In this document: piece by piece, positions 35,092-43,341 of the stretch
How the letters are laid out: the number at the start of each line of letters is the position of its first letter
How positions within the stretch are numbered: position 1 is the stretch's first letter
Assembly: GCA_013327885.1 (NCBI GenBank)
Contig: JABUMY010000013.1
Location: 1 to 64,000 of the forward strand
Source: Flavisolibacter longurius
GTDB lineage: Bacteria > Bacteroidota > Bacteroidia > Chitinophagales > Chitinophagaceae
Length of the DNA: 64,000 nt
Direction of reading: 5' to 3'
Notes under the pieces: generated by a model
Told to the model about the DNA's origin: nothing
What the model saw: only the letters and a program-made list of their open reading frames with translations
The model's database searches: none
Translations under genes and position numbers: made by a program

Positions 35092-35667
35092 TTAGTCGAA
35101 GCTAACGTTGCGGTACAAGTCTTTTACCGGGCAGGAAAAGCCAATGCTTTCAATGGTCAGCGTGTCATCCGGATCGGTTAGTTCGCGGAAGTTCCAGGAG
35201 TCTTCGGCTTGTTTGGTGTAGTGTTCCACCATGTATTCAAGTGAGGAAAGAAGAATATATTCTTTCAGGGAGGGTAAGCTGCGATATAGTTTGAACTTTT
35301 GCCCGCGGTCGTACAATTGTGTACTTTCAGAAAGCACCTCAATGATCACAACAGGATTGGTGATAGTGTCGTTGCGGCCCTGCCACCGCTCAATTTCCCC
35401 ACAAACAATGCTGATGTCAGGATAGGTAAACAAGGTATTGGCCTCATTGTGCACCTTCAGGTCACTGGGAAATGCCTCGCATTTTTTGCCGGAAAGAAAA
35501 TTGTCAATCGCCGTCAGCGAATTTCTCACTAGTCTGTTATGAGCTATCGACCCACCGGCCATAGCAAAGATTTCTCCCTTGTAATATTCGTGCTTTTCAT
35601 CAGCCGTTTCTTCCAAGGAGAGGTAGTCTTCAATACTGATAAATTGTATAACCGGAACAGCACTCAT
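35092..35667 (-). CDS. Uma2 family (DUF820) PD-(D/E)xK nuclease-like protein
   Basis: 191 residues with the Uma2 pattern: ISIEDYLSLEETADEKHEYYKGEIFAMAGGS at the N-terminus, YPDISIVCGE near 80 and VVIIEVLSESTQLYDRGQKFKLYRS near 107-131 (PDxS...ExxS...K, the nuclease-fold active site). Family abundant in cyanobacteria and Bacteroidetes; biological role unknown. No partner gene. Confidence 0.85.
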   Translation of the reverse strand: MSAVPVIQFISIEDYLSLEETADEKHEYYKGEIFAMAGGSIAHNRLVRNSLTAIDNFLSGKKCEAFPSDLKVHNEANTLFTYPDISIVCGEIERWQGRNDTITNPVVIIEVLSESTQLYDRGQKFKLYRSLPSLKEYILLSSLEYMVEHYTKQAEDSWNFRELTDPDDTLTIESIGFSCPVKDLYRNVSFD

Positions 35668-35681
35668 ACTCGCTTTTTTCC

Positions 35682-35689
35682 AAATTTAC
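35682..35689 (-). promoter_or_regulatory. -7 box TAAATTTG for Uma2 gene
   Basis: Perfect TAnnTTTG on the minus strand, 14 bp before the ATG at 35667. It overlaps the region just after the hisS stop codon. Confidence 0.4.
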
Positions 35690-35703
35690 ACTTTCCGGCG
35701 CCC

Positions 35704-37080
35704 TCAGGCAAAAGGAAGCGCCGGCAGTTCTTCAAACGAAATTTTTTGCTGCTGCCCGGTGCGGAGGTCTTTTACCATGGCTGCACCTTCGGCTAATTCC
35801 GATGAACCAATGATCACGATAAACGGAATGCCTTTCTTCTCTGCATACTTGAATTGCTTGTCAAACTTTTGCGCCTCGTGAAAGATCTCTCCCGCAATGC
35901 CCACCTTGCGAACTTGTTGCAACAAGCCGTAAGCCTTTTTGCTTTCTTCTTCTCCCAAGTTAAAGAACAGCACCTTGGTGCCTTCCGCCACTGCCTCTGG
36001 AAATAGGGCCAATTCTTCCATTACATCGTAGATCCTGTCCACACCAAACGAAATGCCCACACCCGGAATGTTCGGTACGCCAAACAATCCTGTCAGGTCA
36101 TCGTAGCGGCCACCGCCCCCAATGCTTCCCATCTTTACGCCGATTGCTTTCACCTCGTAGATGGTGCCGGTGTAATAATTCAGCCCGCGGGCAAGGGTAG
36201 GGTCAACAATGATCTTGTTGGTGGTGCTGATGTTTTTTGTCTGCCCCAAAATGGTTTGCAGTTCCTGCAAGCCGGCAGCACCGGTTTCGTCACCGGCAAA
36301 AAGCGTTTGCAAGGCTGCTAAAATGGCTTCGTTACTGGCTGCCTTTTCGGTGATCTGCAGGTAACTGGCAACAACCGTAATTTGTTCTTCATTAAGGCCG
36401 CGGTGCACCAGTTCTTCTTTTACTTTTTCAATACCAATCTTATCCAGCTTGTCGATGGCGATGGTAATGTCCGTCATCTTTTCGCTTCCACCGGCAAAAT
36501 TTGCCAGGGCTGCCAAAATCTTACGGCTGTTAAGTCTTATTTCTACGGGTATGCCTAACTGTTCAAATACGGTTGAATAAATACTGGTCAGTTCCACTTC
36601 GTTCAGCAGCGACCGGCTGCCCACTACATCGGCATCGCACTGGTAAAACTCCCGGTAGCGACCCCGCTGCGGCCTGTCGGCTCGCCATACCGGCTGCACC
36701 TGGTAACGTTTGTACGGAAACGTTAGTTGCCCGTGGTTCATGGCCACGTATCGGGCAAAAGGAATGGTGAGGTCATATTTCAGGGCTCGTTCCGTAAGGT
36801 TAACATCATTCTTTCCCTGCAATACATTTTCAAAAGCAAGTTTTGATTTATCGATCTTTTTCGGATCGCCAAGGCCGTTGTTCAGGATCTTGAATATGAG
36901 CTTATCGCCTTCCTCGCCGTATTTGCCCATCAGGGTTTCCAGGTTTTCCATGGCTGGTGTTTCCAGCGGCTGAAAACCATACAATTCAAAAACAGCTTTG
37001 ATCGTAGAAAGAATATATTGACGCTTGCGTACAACATCAGGACCAAAATCACGGGTGCCTTGCGGGAGAGAAGGTTTCAT
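35704..37080 (-). CDS. hisS: Histidyl-tRNA synthetase
   Basis: 458 residues, class II synthetase. Motif 2 region PQRGRYREFYQCDADVVG, His-specific LARGLNYYTGTIYEV and motif 3 GVGISFGVDRIYDVM are visible, followed by the anticodon-binding domain (from about 355). Charges tRNA-His. Lies downstream of the phosphatase gene on the same strand across a heptamer array. Confidence 0.96.
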   Translation of the reverse strand: MKPSLPQGTRDFGPDVVRKRQYILSTIKAVFELYGFQPLETPAMENLETLMGKYGEEGDKLIFKILNNGLGDPKKIDKSKLAFENVLQGKNDVNLTERALKYDLTIPFARYVAMNHGQLTFPYKRYQVQPVWRADRPQRGRYREFYQCDADVVGSRSLLNEVELTSIYSTVFEQLGIPVEIRLNSRKILAALANFAGGSEKMTDITIAIDKLDKIGIEKVKEELVHRGLNEEQITVVASYLQITEKAASNEAILAALQTLFAGDETGAAGLQELQTILGQTKNISTTNKIIVDPTLARGLNYYTGTIYEVKAIGVKMGSIGGGGRYDDLTGLFGVPNIPGVGISFGVDRIYDVMEELALFPEAVAEGTKVLFFNLGEEESKKAYGLLQQVRKVGIAGEIFHEAQKFDKQFKYAEKKGIPFIVIIGSSELAEGAAMVKDLRTGQQQKISFEELPALPFA

Positions 37081-37083
37081 GAA

Positions 37084-37118
37084 AATTTACAGTTTACAGT
37101 TGAAAGTTTACAGTGGTA
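37084..37118 (-). repeat. Heptamer array AGTTTAC type
   Basis: AATTTAC, AGTTTAC, AGTTGAA, AGTTTAC, AGTGGTA in 7-bp register, in the 53-bp gap between the phosphatase stop and the hisS start. AAAACTG at 37119 could be the start of the inverted arm. Confidence 0.7.
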
Positions 37119-37133
37119 AAAACTGTAGTGTTT

Positions 37134-37601
37134 TTACATTTTTTCGGCAGCGTAGTTGCTGATTATTTTTTCGCAGGTTTCATTAATCAACTTGTACACC
37201 TCGTGGTATCCGGGTTCGGTACCATACCAGGGATCGGGAACGGAAGCGTTCTTGCCCGGGTGAAGCTCGTTTAAAAACAGGTCTACTTTTGCCGGGTCGT
37301 ATTTTTCTTTGGCGATCATCCGGATGTCATCGATCACATCATCTGCCATGGCATAGATCTTATCGTAACGATCAAAATCTTCTTTGACAAACCGCCTTGC
37401 TTTTTGCTCGCAAATATCAATGCCATTGAGCTTCGCCACTTTTTGCGACAGGTGATGCGGCGCTTCACCAACATGGTAACCATTAGTGCCGGCGCTTTCC
37501 ACCGTCCAGTCCAGGCCAGCCTCTTTTGCCTTTTGCTTTAAAATGCCTTCTGCCAGCGGGCTGCGGCAAATATTTCCTAAACACACCATCAGGATTTTCA
37601 T
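37134..37601 (-). CDS. Low-molecular-weight protein-tyrosine phosphatase
   Basis: 155 residues starting MKILMVCLGNICRSPLAEG. The signature C7-x5-R13-S14 (CLGNICRS) is complete and the general acid Asp lies in the DPWYG loop near 112. Usually dephosphorylates tyrosine kinases or exported polysaccharide regulators. I reject the 11-residue longer frame because the conserved N-terminus begins at 37601. Confidence 0.93.
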   Translation of the reverse strand: MKILMVCLGNICRSPLAEGILKQKAKEAGLDWTVESAGTNGYHVGEAPHHLSQKVAKLNGIDICEQKARRFVKEDFDRYDKIYAMADDVIDDIRMIAKEKYDPAKVDLFLNELHPGKNASVPDPWYGTEPGYHEVYKLINETCEKIISNYAAEKM

Positions 37602-37620
37602 CAGACTATTTTTTGCTGCG

Positions 37621-37628
37621 CAAAAGTA
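37621..37628 (-). promoter_or_regulatory. -7 box TACTTTTG for phosphatase gene
   Basis: Perfect TAnnTTTG on the minus strand, ending 19 bp before the ATG at 37601; supports that start. Confidence 0.5.
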
Positions 37629-37707
37629 AGCCATAACACCGGGAAAGAATTTTAGGCTTGCTTATGGAAACATCCGGGGCCACACATCTTTACTGGAAAC
37701 ACACACC

Positions 37708-38511
37708 ATGACCAGCCAGCAAATTTTAACCTCCGATGTGATCGACATTCTTTTCGAGCACCGCAACAAGCAATACGGTGCTTACCAGCTTCGGCGTACC
37801 TATCACCGCCACCTCCTGCAATCGCTTGCCATTGGCGTTGGCTTTGCCTTTTTGGTCTTCTATTTTATTCCTGCCTCTTCGGAAGCAAGTGTCTTCATTG
37901 AAGATAAACCCGACGTAATTGTAAGCACCATTGTTTTCCCGGACGAACCCAAACCCCTTCCGCCGGACCTTCCCAAACCACAACAGGCCCAGGCTGTGCG
38001 ACAGGAAAAATTTATCGATCAATTCAAAATGACCAACAACGAAGTAGTAGATCCAGTGCCGTCGATCGACAAGCTAGAACTGGCCGCTGTTTCTTCGCAA
38101 ACATTTGCGGGTCCCGACCTGAATGGCTTGCAGCCCTTGGTGCCTGAAACAAAAGGCAACGGCAATGGCATTGCGGAAGAAAGGGCGCCGGCGAAAGAAG
38201 AAATTATCCCCGACCGGCAGCCTCAGTTTCCCGGTGGCGTGCAGGCCTGGATCGACTTTCTTAGCCGGTACCTGGTGGCACCATCAACGCTGGAAGCGGG
38301 TGAAAAAAGAACGGTACTGATTCGGTTTCATGTGGCCGAAGATGGCAGCGTTACCAATTTTAACGTGGTACGTTCCGCCGGTGCCCAGTTTGACAATGAA
38401 GTGATCCGCGTTCTTAAAAAAATGCCGAAGTGGACACCGGCTTTGCAAGGTGGTCGTCCGCTGCCGGTAAGTTTTACCCAGCCTGTAACCTTTGTGGGAG
38501 TAGAAGACTAA
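37708..38511 (+). CDS. TonB-like energy transducer
   Basis: 267 residues. The N-terminal block DVIDILFEHRNKQYGAYQLRRTYHRH is shared with the tonB gene at 60730 and marks a Bacteroidetes TonB subtype. Then one membrane helix (about 36-54), a Pro-rich periplasmic spacer (about 72-90) and a C-terminal TonB domain ending GRPLPVSFTQPVTFVG. Couples ExbB/ExbD to outer-membrane receptors. ExbB/ExbD genes are 20 kb away; the following genes complete the second half of the cluster. Confidence 0.9.
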   Translation: MTSQQILTSDVIDILFEHRNKQYGAYQLRRTYHRHLLQSLAIGVGFAFLVFYFIPASSEASVFIEDKPDVIVSTIVFPDEPKPLPPDLPKPQQAQAVRQEKFIDQFKMTNNEVVDPVPSIDKLELAAVSSQTFAGPDLNGLQPLVPETKGNGNGIAEERAPAKEEIIPDRQPQFPGGVQAWIDFLSRYLVAPSTLEAGEKRTVLIRFHVAEDGSVTNFNVVRSAGAQFDNEVIRVLKKMPKWTPALQGGRPLPVSFTQPVTFVGVED

Positions 38512-38545
38512 AAAATGGCTAACTTGCCCAACCCAAAATTTTAGT

Positions 38546-38785
38546 ATGATAGAAGAATTTCAGGAGAAGCAGCGCAAGCAACGCACCAAGGTGCGGTCAA
38601 CCGTTGATTATTCGATGGGATCTGTTTTCCTGCTCCTGGGGATCTATTTCCTGGTGTACGAAAAGTTAGGATTGAAACTCCTGGACCGGGAACCTTCCAG
38701 CATTGATTACTTCATTGGCGCCATGTTTGTTTTATATGGATGCTGGCGTATTTACCGGGGGTATAAAAAGAATTATTTCAGATGA
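38546..38785 (+). CDS. Small two-helix membrane protein
   Basis: 79 residues: charged N-terminus, two membrane helices (about 25-41 and 54-70) separated by a polar loop, and a basic C-terminus. It overlaps the next gene by 4 bp (ATGA) and follows tonB by 34 bp, so it belongs to the cluster; function unknown. Confidence 0.75.
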   Translation: MIEEFQEKQRKQRTKVRSTVDYSMGSVFLLLGIYFLVYEKLGLKLLDREPSSIDYFIGAMFVLYGCWRIYRGYKKNYFR

Positions 38786-39693
38786 GAAGACTGGGGTTTG
38801 GCTTGTTGGCGATGCTGGCAATTCTGTGTCTGGGAAGTTGCAATAACCAGGCAACAGTAAAAACTGGCAGTCGGTTCGACAGCGGAACATTGTATATTAG
38901 TTGCGATGAAAGCTTTAAGCCGGTGATCGATGCGCAGGTGCAGGTGTTCACCAACACGTATCCGAATGCCAAGCTCGTGGTGCAATACAAATCAGAAGCG
39001 GATTGCCTGCGTGACTTTTTGGTAGATTCGGTAAGAATGGTGATCGTAACCCGGCCCTACACCGCTGGTGAAAGGCGCCTGATAGCAGACTCTTTGAAAC
39101 TGGCAACTGATTTTGGCACCGTTGCTTACGATGCTATTGCCGTTGTGGTGCACCCGCAGGCAACCGACTCCTTATTTACCATGGGAGAGATCAGGGAACT
39201 GCTGGCCGGAAATTCTAAGAAAAACCTAATTCCGGTGCTCGACGGGGTTTCGGCAACAAGTACGGTGCGGTTTATGCTAGACTCGGTCCTCCGCAACCAG
39301 TCGCTGGGAAAGAATGTAGTGGCCGCCAACGGCAGTCGCGAAGTGATCGACTACGTGGCAAGAACACCAAGAGCGATTGGTTTTGTGGGCAGTTCGTGGG
39401 TAGGGAATATAGATGACACGGCGCAGGTAAATCAAATGAAGAAAGTGCGGCTGGCCCGGGTAGAAAGTACAGACAGCGTGGGGGGATTTGTGTTGCCGGT
39501 GCAATACCTGATTTATACCCGCACCTATCCCATGATAAGAAGTCTTATCTATGTACAAAAGGGAAAAGAGCAGGGGTTGGCTGGCAGCTTTGCAAATTTT
39601 TTGCGAAACGACCGCGGTCAGTTAATTTTCAGGCGCTCTTACCTGTTTCCAGCCATCCGGCCGTTTTATATGCGGGATGCCCAAACGGAGTGA
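38782..39693 (+). CDS. PstS-like substrate-binding lipoprotein
   Basis: 303 residues, lipobox CLGSC (Cys20) after a short signal sequence. The mature part has the phosphate-binding-protein fold of PstS: GTLYISCDESFKPVIDAQVQVF at the start and SREVIDYVARTPRAIGFVGSSW in the middle. No Pst permease is nearby; in this TonB cluster such proteins are accessory. Ligand not decidable. Confidence 0.85.
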   Translation: MRRLGFGLLAMLAILCLGSCNNQATVKTGSRFDSGTLYISCDESFKPVIDAQVQVFTNTYPNAKLVVQYKSEADCLRDFLVDSVRMVIVTRPYTAGERRLIADSLKLATDFGTVAYDAIAVVVHPQATDSLFTMGEIRELLAGNSKKNLIPVLDGVSATSTVRFMLDSVLRNQSLGKNVVAANGSREVIDYVARTPRAIGFVGSSWVGNIDDTAQVNQMKKVRLARVESTDSVGGFVLPVQYLIYTRTYPMIRSLIYVQKGKEQGLAGSFANFLRNDRGQLIFRRSYLFPAIRPFYMRDAQTE

Positions 39694-39756
39694 ACTTTAA
39701 CAAGTAGGTATTAAGCGAAAGCAGATAATTTTAAATCTTAAAAAGAAAATCGAAAA

Positions 39757-41418
39757 ATGAAGAAGTCAGCAATTGTTTTATTATTCGCTGCAGTGTTCTC
39801 CTTCAATGCCATGGCACAGTCCGTGCAGGAAGGCGTATCACATTGGTACGCTGAAAGATACCAGAGTGCCCGGCAGACATTTGAGAAACTCACCGCTGCC
39901 AATCCCAATAATCTTGAAGCGGTGTACTGGTTAGGACAAACAATGCTGGCACAAGAGGATATTGCCGGCGCAAGGGCTTTGTACCAAAAAACCCTGGCCG
40001 CTAACGGCAATGCTCCCTGGATACTTGCTGGCATGGGCCATATTAACCTGCTCGACGGCAAAAGCGCCGAAGCCCGCCAGATGTTTGATGCCGCCATTGC
40101 CGCCAGCAAAGGCAAAAAAGCAAACGACGTCAACATTCTTACGGCTGTTGGCCGCGCCAATGTACAGGCTTACACCGACCAGAAAAAGCTGGGTGACCTG
40201 GAATATGCTGTTGCCAAGCTGAACGAAGCGGCACAGATTGCTCCTACCAATCCTGATGTTTTCCTGGTGTTAGGAAATGCCTATCGCAAAATGCACCGCG
40301 GTGGTGATGCCGTTCAGGCTTACCGCAAGGCGGGCAACTATGCACCGGCACTGTTTCGTGTGGCTTCTCTTTACCAGTCGCAGCGCAACTGGGACGTGGT
40401 GACCGAGAACCTCAATTCCGCCATCGCCGCCGATCCAAAATTTGCTCCTGCATTTTACGAGCTGTATTATTATAACCTTCTGTATAAAAAGGATTTTACA
40501 GCTGCTGCTGATTTTGCCAACAAGTTTATTGGCGTAGCCGATCAAAGCCCCGAGAATCTTTACCTGAAAGCGCAAACCGAGTTTGTTCAGGAAAAGTTCA
40601 CCGATGCCATTGCTACGGCTAACCAGATCATCTCCGGAACCAGCAATAACCCAAGACCCCGGGTTTATCGCCTGCTGGCCAACAGCTTTTTGCGTACAAA
40701 AGATACTTCCAGCGCTTGTACCAATGCCGGTCTCCTGCTCGAAAAAGCAAAAGGCGAAGACCTGTACGGCACCGATTATATCCTGCATGCCACTTCCTGC
40801 GGCAAAGGCAATCCTGACCTGATCCGCGCCGACATTGCCAAGGCAGTGGAAATGGACAGTGTGCTTTCCCGCCAGGTAGAAATGCTGAACGAAGCCATTG
40901 AAAACGCCCAGGCCAACAACAACAAGTTGCTGGAAGGTGAGCTTCGCCTGATGTCGTACGAACTGCGCAATGCCCAGGGCCGTGCGTCAAAAGATGAGTT
41001 GATCAGTTATGTTGCCGTACCGTTCTACCTGGGTGGCAACTACGAAAAAGCTGACAGCATCGCACAGATCTATTCTACTTCTTCTCCCGACAGCATTCAC
41101 GGTTTTTACTGGAGTGCGTTGGCCAGAACCGCTATCGATACCAATATGCAACAAGGCATCGCAATGCCCATGTGGGATAAAGTGCTGACCATTGCTGAGG
41201 GTAGCAAGGAGCGTTTTTCTAACCAGGGTGTAAGAGCCGCCACATCACTGGCTGTTTACCACACCAACATCAAAGCCGACAGGGCAACGGCGTTGACCTA
41301 CGTAACCCGTGGTTTGGCCTTTGATCCGGCCAACGAAAACCTGCTGAACATACAAAAAGTGCTTTCGCAGGCAGCAAAACCGACCCCCGCTCCAAAAGGC
41401 AAAGGCAAGGCAAGTTGA
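39757..41418 (+). CDS. Exported TPR-repeat protein
   Basis: 553 residues, Sec signal peptide (1-21, MKKSAIVLLFAAVFSFNAMA), then many tetratricopeptide repeats such as NPNNLEAVYWLGQTMLAQED and NPDVFLVLGNAYRKMHRGGDAVQAYRKA, and a Lys/Pro-rich C-terminus. Periplasmic scaffold; last gene of the tonB/PstS-like cluster, with a terminator 20 bp after. Confidence 0.85.
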   Translation: MKKSAIVLLFAAVFSFNAMAQSVQEGVSHWYAERYQSARQTFEKLTAANPNNLEAVYWLGQTMLAQEDIAGARALYQKTLAANGNAPWILAGMGHINLLDGKSAEARQMFDAAIAASKGKKANDVNILTAVGRANVQAYTDQKKLGDLEYAVAKLNEAAQIAPTNPDVFLVLGNAYRKMHRGGDAVQAYRKAGNYAPALFRVASLYQSQRNWDVVTENLNSAIAADPKFAPAFYELYYYNLLYKKDFTAAADFANKFIGVADQSPENLYLKAQTEFVQEKFTDAIATANQIISGTSNNPRPRVYRLLANSFLRTKDTSSACTNAGLLLEKAKGEDLYGTDYILHATSCGKGNPDLIRADIAKAVEMDSVLSRQVEMLNEAIENAQANNNKLLEGELRLMSYELRNAQGRASKDELISYVAVPFYLGGNYEKADSIAQIYSTSSPDSIHGFYWSALARTAIDTNMQQGIAMPMWDKVLTIAEGSKERFSNQGVRAATSLAVYHTNIKADRATALTYVTRGLAFDPANENLLNIQKVLSQAAKPTPAPKGKGKAS

Positions 41419-41440
41419 AATAGCTGATATTAACGATATA

Positions 41441-41466
41441 AACCCCCGTGAAAACGGGGGTTTTTC
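41441..41466 (+). terminator. Terminator after TPR gene
   Basis: AACCCCCGT-GAAA-ACGGGGG stem with a TTTTTCTTT run. Separates the TonB-type cluster from the nuo operon. Confidence 0.85.
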
Positions 41467-41515
41467 TTTGGGAACAAGTGCCGGAAATTAATGCTGCTTA
41501 TTACCAATCCTAACT

Positions 41516-41523
41516 TATTTTTG
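41516..41523 (+). promoter_or_regulatory. -7 box TATTTTTG for nuo operon
   Basis: Perfect TAnnTTTG, 20 bp before the nuoA ATG. No clear -33 TTTG at 19-20 bp, so strength or the need for an activator is unknown. Confidence 0.5.
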
Positions 41524-41542
41524 CCTGCCATTTTGGAAAACT

Positions 41543-41953
41543 ATGTTTACACTCCTTCAATCAGACCTTAGCAGGGCCGTATCCGATGTGAGCAGTGCCA
41601 CAAGTTGGTTGCCGATTGCCTTCCAGTTTTTGTTTGCCTTTGGTATGATTGGTACCCTGATGGTGGTAACACACCTGCTGGGACCCAAGCGCCAAACCTC
41701 GGATAAACTCCAGACCTTTACCTCCGGTATCAAAAGCCATGGTGAAGCCCGCCAGCCAATGGCCATCAAGTATTTCCTGGTTGCCATCCTGTTTGTGCTG
41801 TTTGACGTAGAGATCATTTTCTTTTACCCTTACGCGGTAAATTTTAAAGGGCTGGGTTGGAGTGGTTTTTGGGCAGTGTTTATGTTTGTTTCGTTCTTTC
41901 TTTGCGGTTTTATCTATATCGTTAAGAAAGGAGCGCTGAAATGGGAAGATTAA
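41543..41953 (+). CDS. nuoA: NADH-quinone oxidoreductase subunit A
   Basis: 136 residues, three membrane helices (about 25-46, 76-96, 104-126). It contains the complex I ND3-like segment FDVEIIFFYPYAVNFK. First gene of the nuo operon, part of the membrane arm near the quinone site. An octamer hairpin array fills the gap to nuoB. Confidence 0.95.
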   Translation: MFTLLQSDLSRAVSDVSSATSWLPIAFQFLFAFGMIGTLMVVTHLLGPKRQTSDKLQTFTSGIKSHGEARQPMAIKYFLVAILFVLFDVEIIFFYPYAVNFKGLGWSGFWAVFMFVSFFLCGFIYIVKKGALKWED

Positions 41954-42041
41954 TGGGATAATGCGATCATGTGCCAATGCGATAATTGAAAAATCAGCAA
42001 AGCCATTATCAACTTATCGAATTATCAAACTATCAAATTAC
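41954..42041 (+). repeat. Octamer hairpin array between nuoA and nuoB
   Basis: 8-bp register: forward units TGGGATAA, TGCGATCA, TGTGCCAA, TGCGATAA directly after the nuoA stop; reverse units CAACTTAT, CGAATTAT, CAAACTAT, CAAATTAC ending 5 bp before nuoB. Shares its unit with the nuoD-nuoE array. Confidence 0.85.
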
Positions 42042-42046
42042 GTTTT

Positions 42047-42631
42047 ATGGGTCGTCCGGTTGAATATAATATCAAAGAAAAACCCCTCGAAAGGGATATC
42101 AGTATCGTGGATATGCCTGATGGTCACCAGGGTGAAGGCTTTTTTGCTACAAAGCTCAGTGATGTGGTGGGATTGGCAAGAAAGAACTCGCTTTGGCCGC
42201 TGCCGTTTGCCACCAAGTGCTGCGGAATTGAGTTCATGGCAACCATGGCCTCGCATTACGACCTGGCCCGTTTTGGCAGTGAACGTTTGGGTTTTTCGCC
42301 ACGCCAGTGCGACCTGTTGATGGTAATCGGTCTTATTTCTAAAAAAATGGCCCCGGTTATCAAGCAGGTATACCTGCAAATGGCAGAACCCCGGTGGGTG
42401 ATGGCCATTGGCGCCTGTGCGTCCAGCGGCGGCATTTTCGATACCTACAGCGTTTTGCAGGGAGTTGACCAGGTGATCCCGGTGGATGTGTACGTTCCGG
42501 GCTGTCCGCCCCGGCCGGAAGCTATACTGGATGGCTTTATGAAAGTGCAGGACCTGGTGGGCAAAGAAAGCCTGCGCAGAAGAAGCAGTGATCATTATCA
42601 GAAACTTTTGGCGAGTTACGGAATACAGTAG
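42047..42631 (+). CDS. nuoB: NADH-quinone oxidoreductase subunit B
   Basis: 194 residues. Cluster N2 ligands visible: CCGIEFMAT near 59, Cys in GACASSGG near 124 and PGCPPRPE near 152. Passes electrons to quinone at the junction of the arms. Its stop is followed by a heptamer array. Confidence 0.96.
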   Translation: MGRPVEYNIKEKPLERDISIVDMPDGHQGEGFFATKLSDVVGLARKNSLWPLPFATKCCGIEFMATMASHYDLARFGSERLGFSPRQCDLLMVIGLISKKMAPVIKQVYLQMAEPRWVMAIGACASSGGIFDTYSVLQGVDQVIPVDVYVPGCPPRPEAILDGFMKVQDLVGKESLRRRSSDHYQKLLASYGIQ

Positions 42632-42633
42632 AA

Positions 42634-42710
42634 GCTATGAGCTATGAGCTGCGAGCCCCGAGCATTTTGCTCTGCTCTCAGCTCACAGCTTAAGGCTAAA
42701 AGCTCAAAAA
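42634..42710 (+). repeat. Heptamer hairpin array between nuoB and nuoC
   Basis: GCTATGA x2, GCTGCGA, GCCCCGA, then (42676-42710) TCTCAGC, TCACAGC, TTAAGGC, TAAAAGC, TCAAAAA: forward arm starts two bases after the stop, reverse arm ends two bases before the nuoC ATG. Confidence 0.9.
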
Positions 42711-42712
42711 AT

Positions 42713-43282
42713 ATGGCTTTAAGCAACGATTTCATTAAACAAAAACTGACAGACCGCTTTGGCGAACAGGTTTCCAATTTCGAGGAGCCTTATGGGATGC
42801 TGACTTTTGAAGTGACCAAAGACCTCAACCTGGACGTGCTTCAATTTTTATACGAAGACCCGCAGTTATCCTTTCAATTTCTTACCGATTTGACCGCCGT
42901 GCATTATCCCGCTTTTAAGGGACGGGAAATTGCTGTTGTGTATCACCTGCACAACCTGGTGGAGAATTGCCGCATCCGGTTTAAGGTGTTTGCACCCATT
43001 GAGCAACCGGATGTTTTCAGTGCGACAAAGTTTTTTGAAGCGGCCAACTGGCTGGAGCGGGAAGCCTATGATTTCTTCGGGGTTAATTTTGTAAACCATC
43101 CCAACCTGCGCCGTATTCAGAACGTGGACGAGATGGATTATTTCCCCCTGCGGAAAGAATACCCTTTGGAAGATCAAACAAGATTTGACAAGGACGACGA
43201 AATGTTTGGACGGGGTGGAAGCTTTGATTTTGGTAACCGGAATGAAGACGGATCACCGCGAACCATTCCGGAAAGTTTATAA
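42713..43282 (+). CDS. nuoC: NADH-quinone oxidoreductase subunit C
   Basis: 189 residues (MALSNDFIK start), with the 30-kDa subunit signature ANWLEREAYDFFGVNFVNHPNLRRI near 105-130. Peripheral arm, structural near the quinone site. Separate from nuoD (not fused). The in-frame ATG upstream at 42644 lies inside the array and is rejected. Confidence 0.95.
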   Translation: MALSNDFIKQKLTDRFGEQVSNFEEPYGMLTFEVTKDLNLDVLQFLYEDPQLSFQFLTDLTAVHYPAFKGREIAVVYHLHNLVENCRIRFKVFAPIEQPDVFSATKFFEAANWLEREAYDFFGVNFVNHPNLRRIQNVDEMDYFPLRKEYPLEDQTRFDKDDEMFGRGGSFDFGNRNEDGSPRTIPESL

Positions 43283-43341
43283 AAGGAAGTAAATGCCGAA
43301 AACAGGAAATCAATCCTAACAAAAAAGCTGACTAATTATTC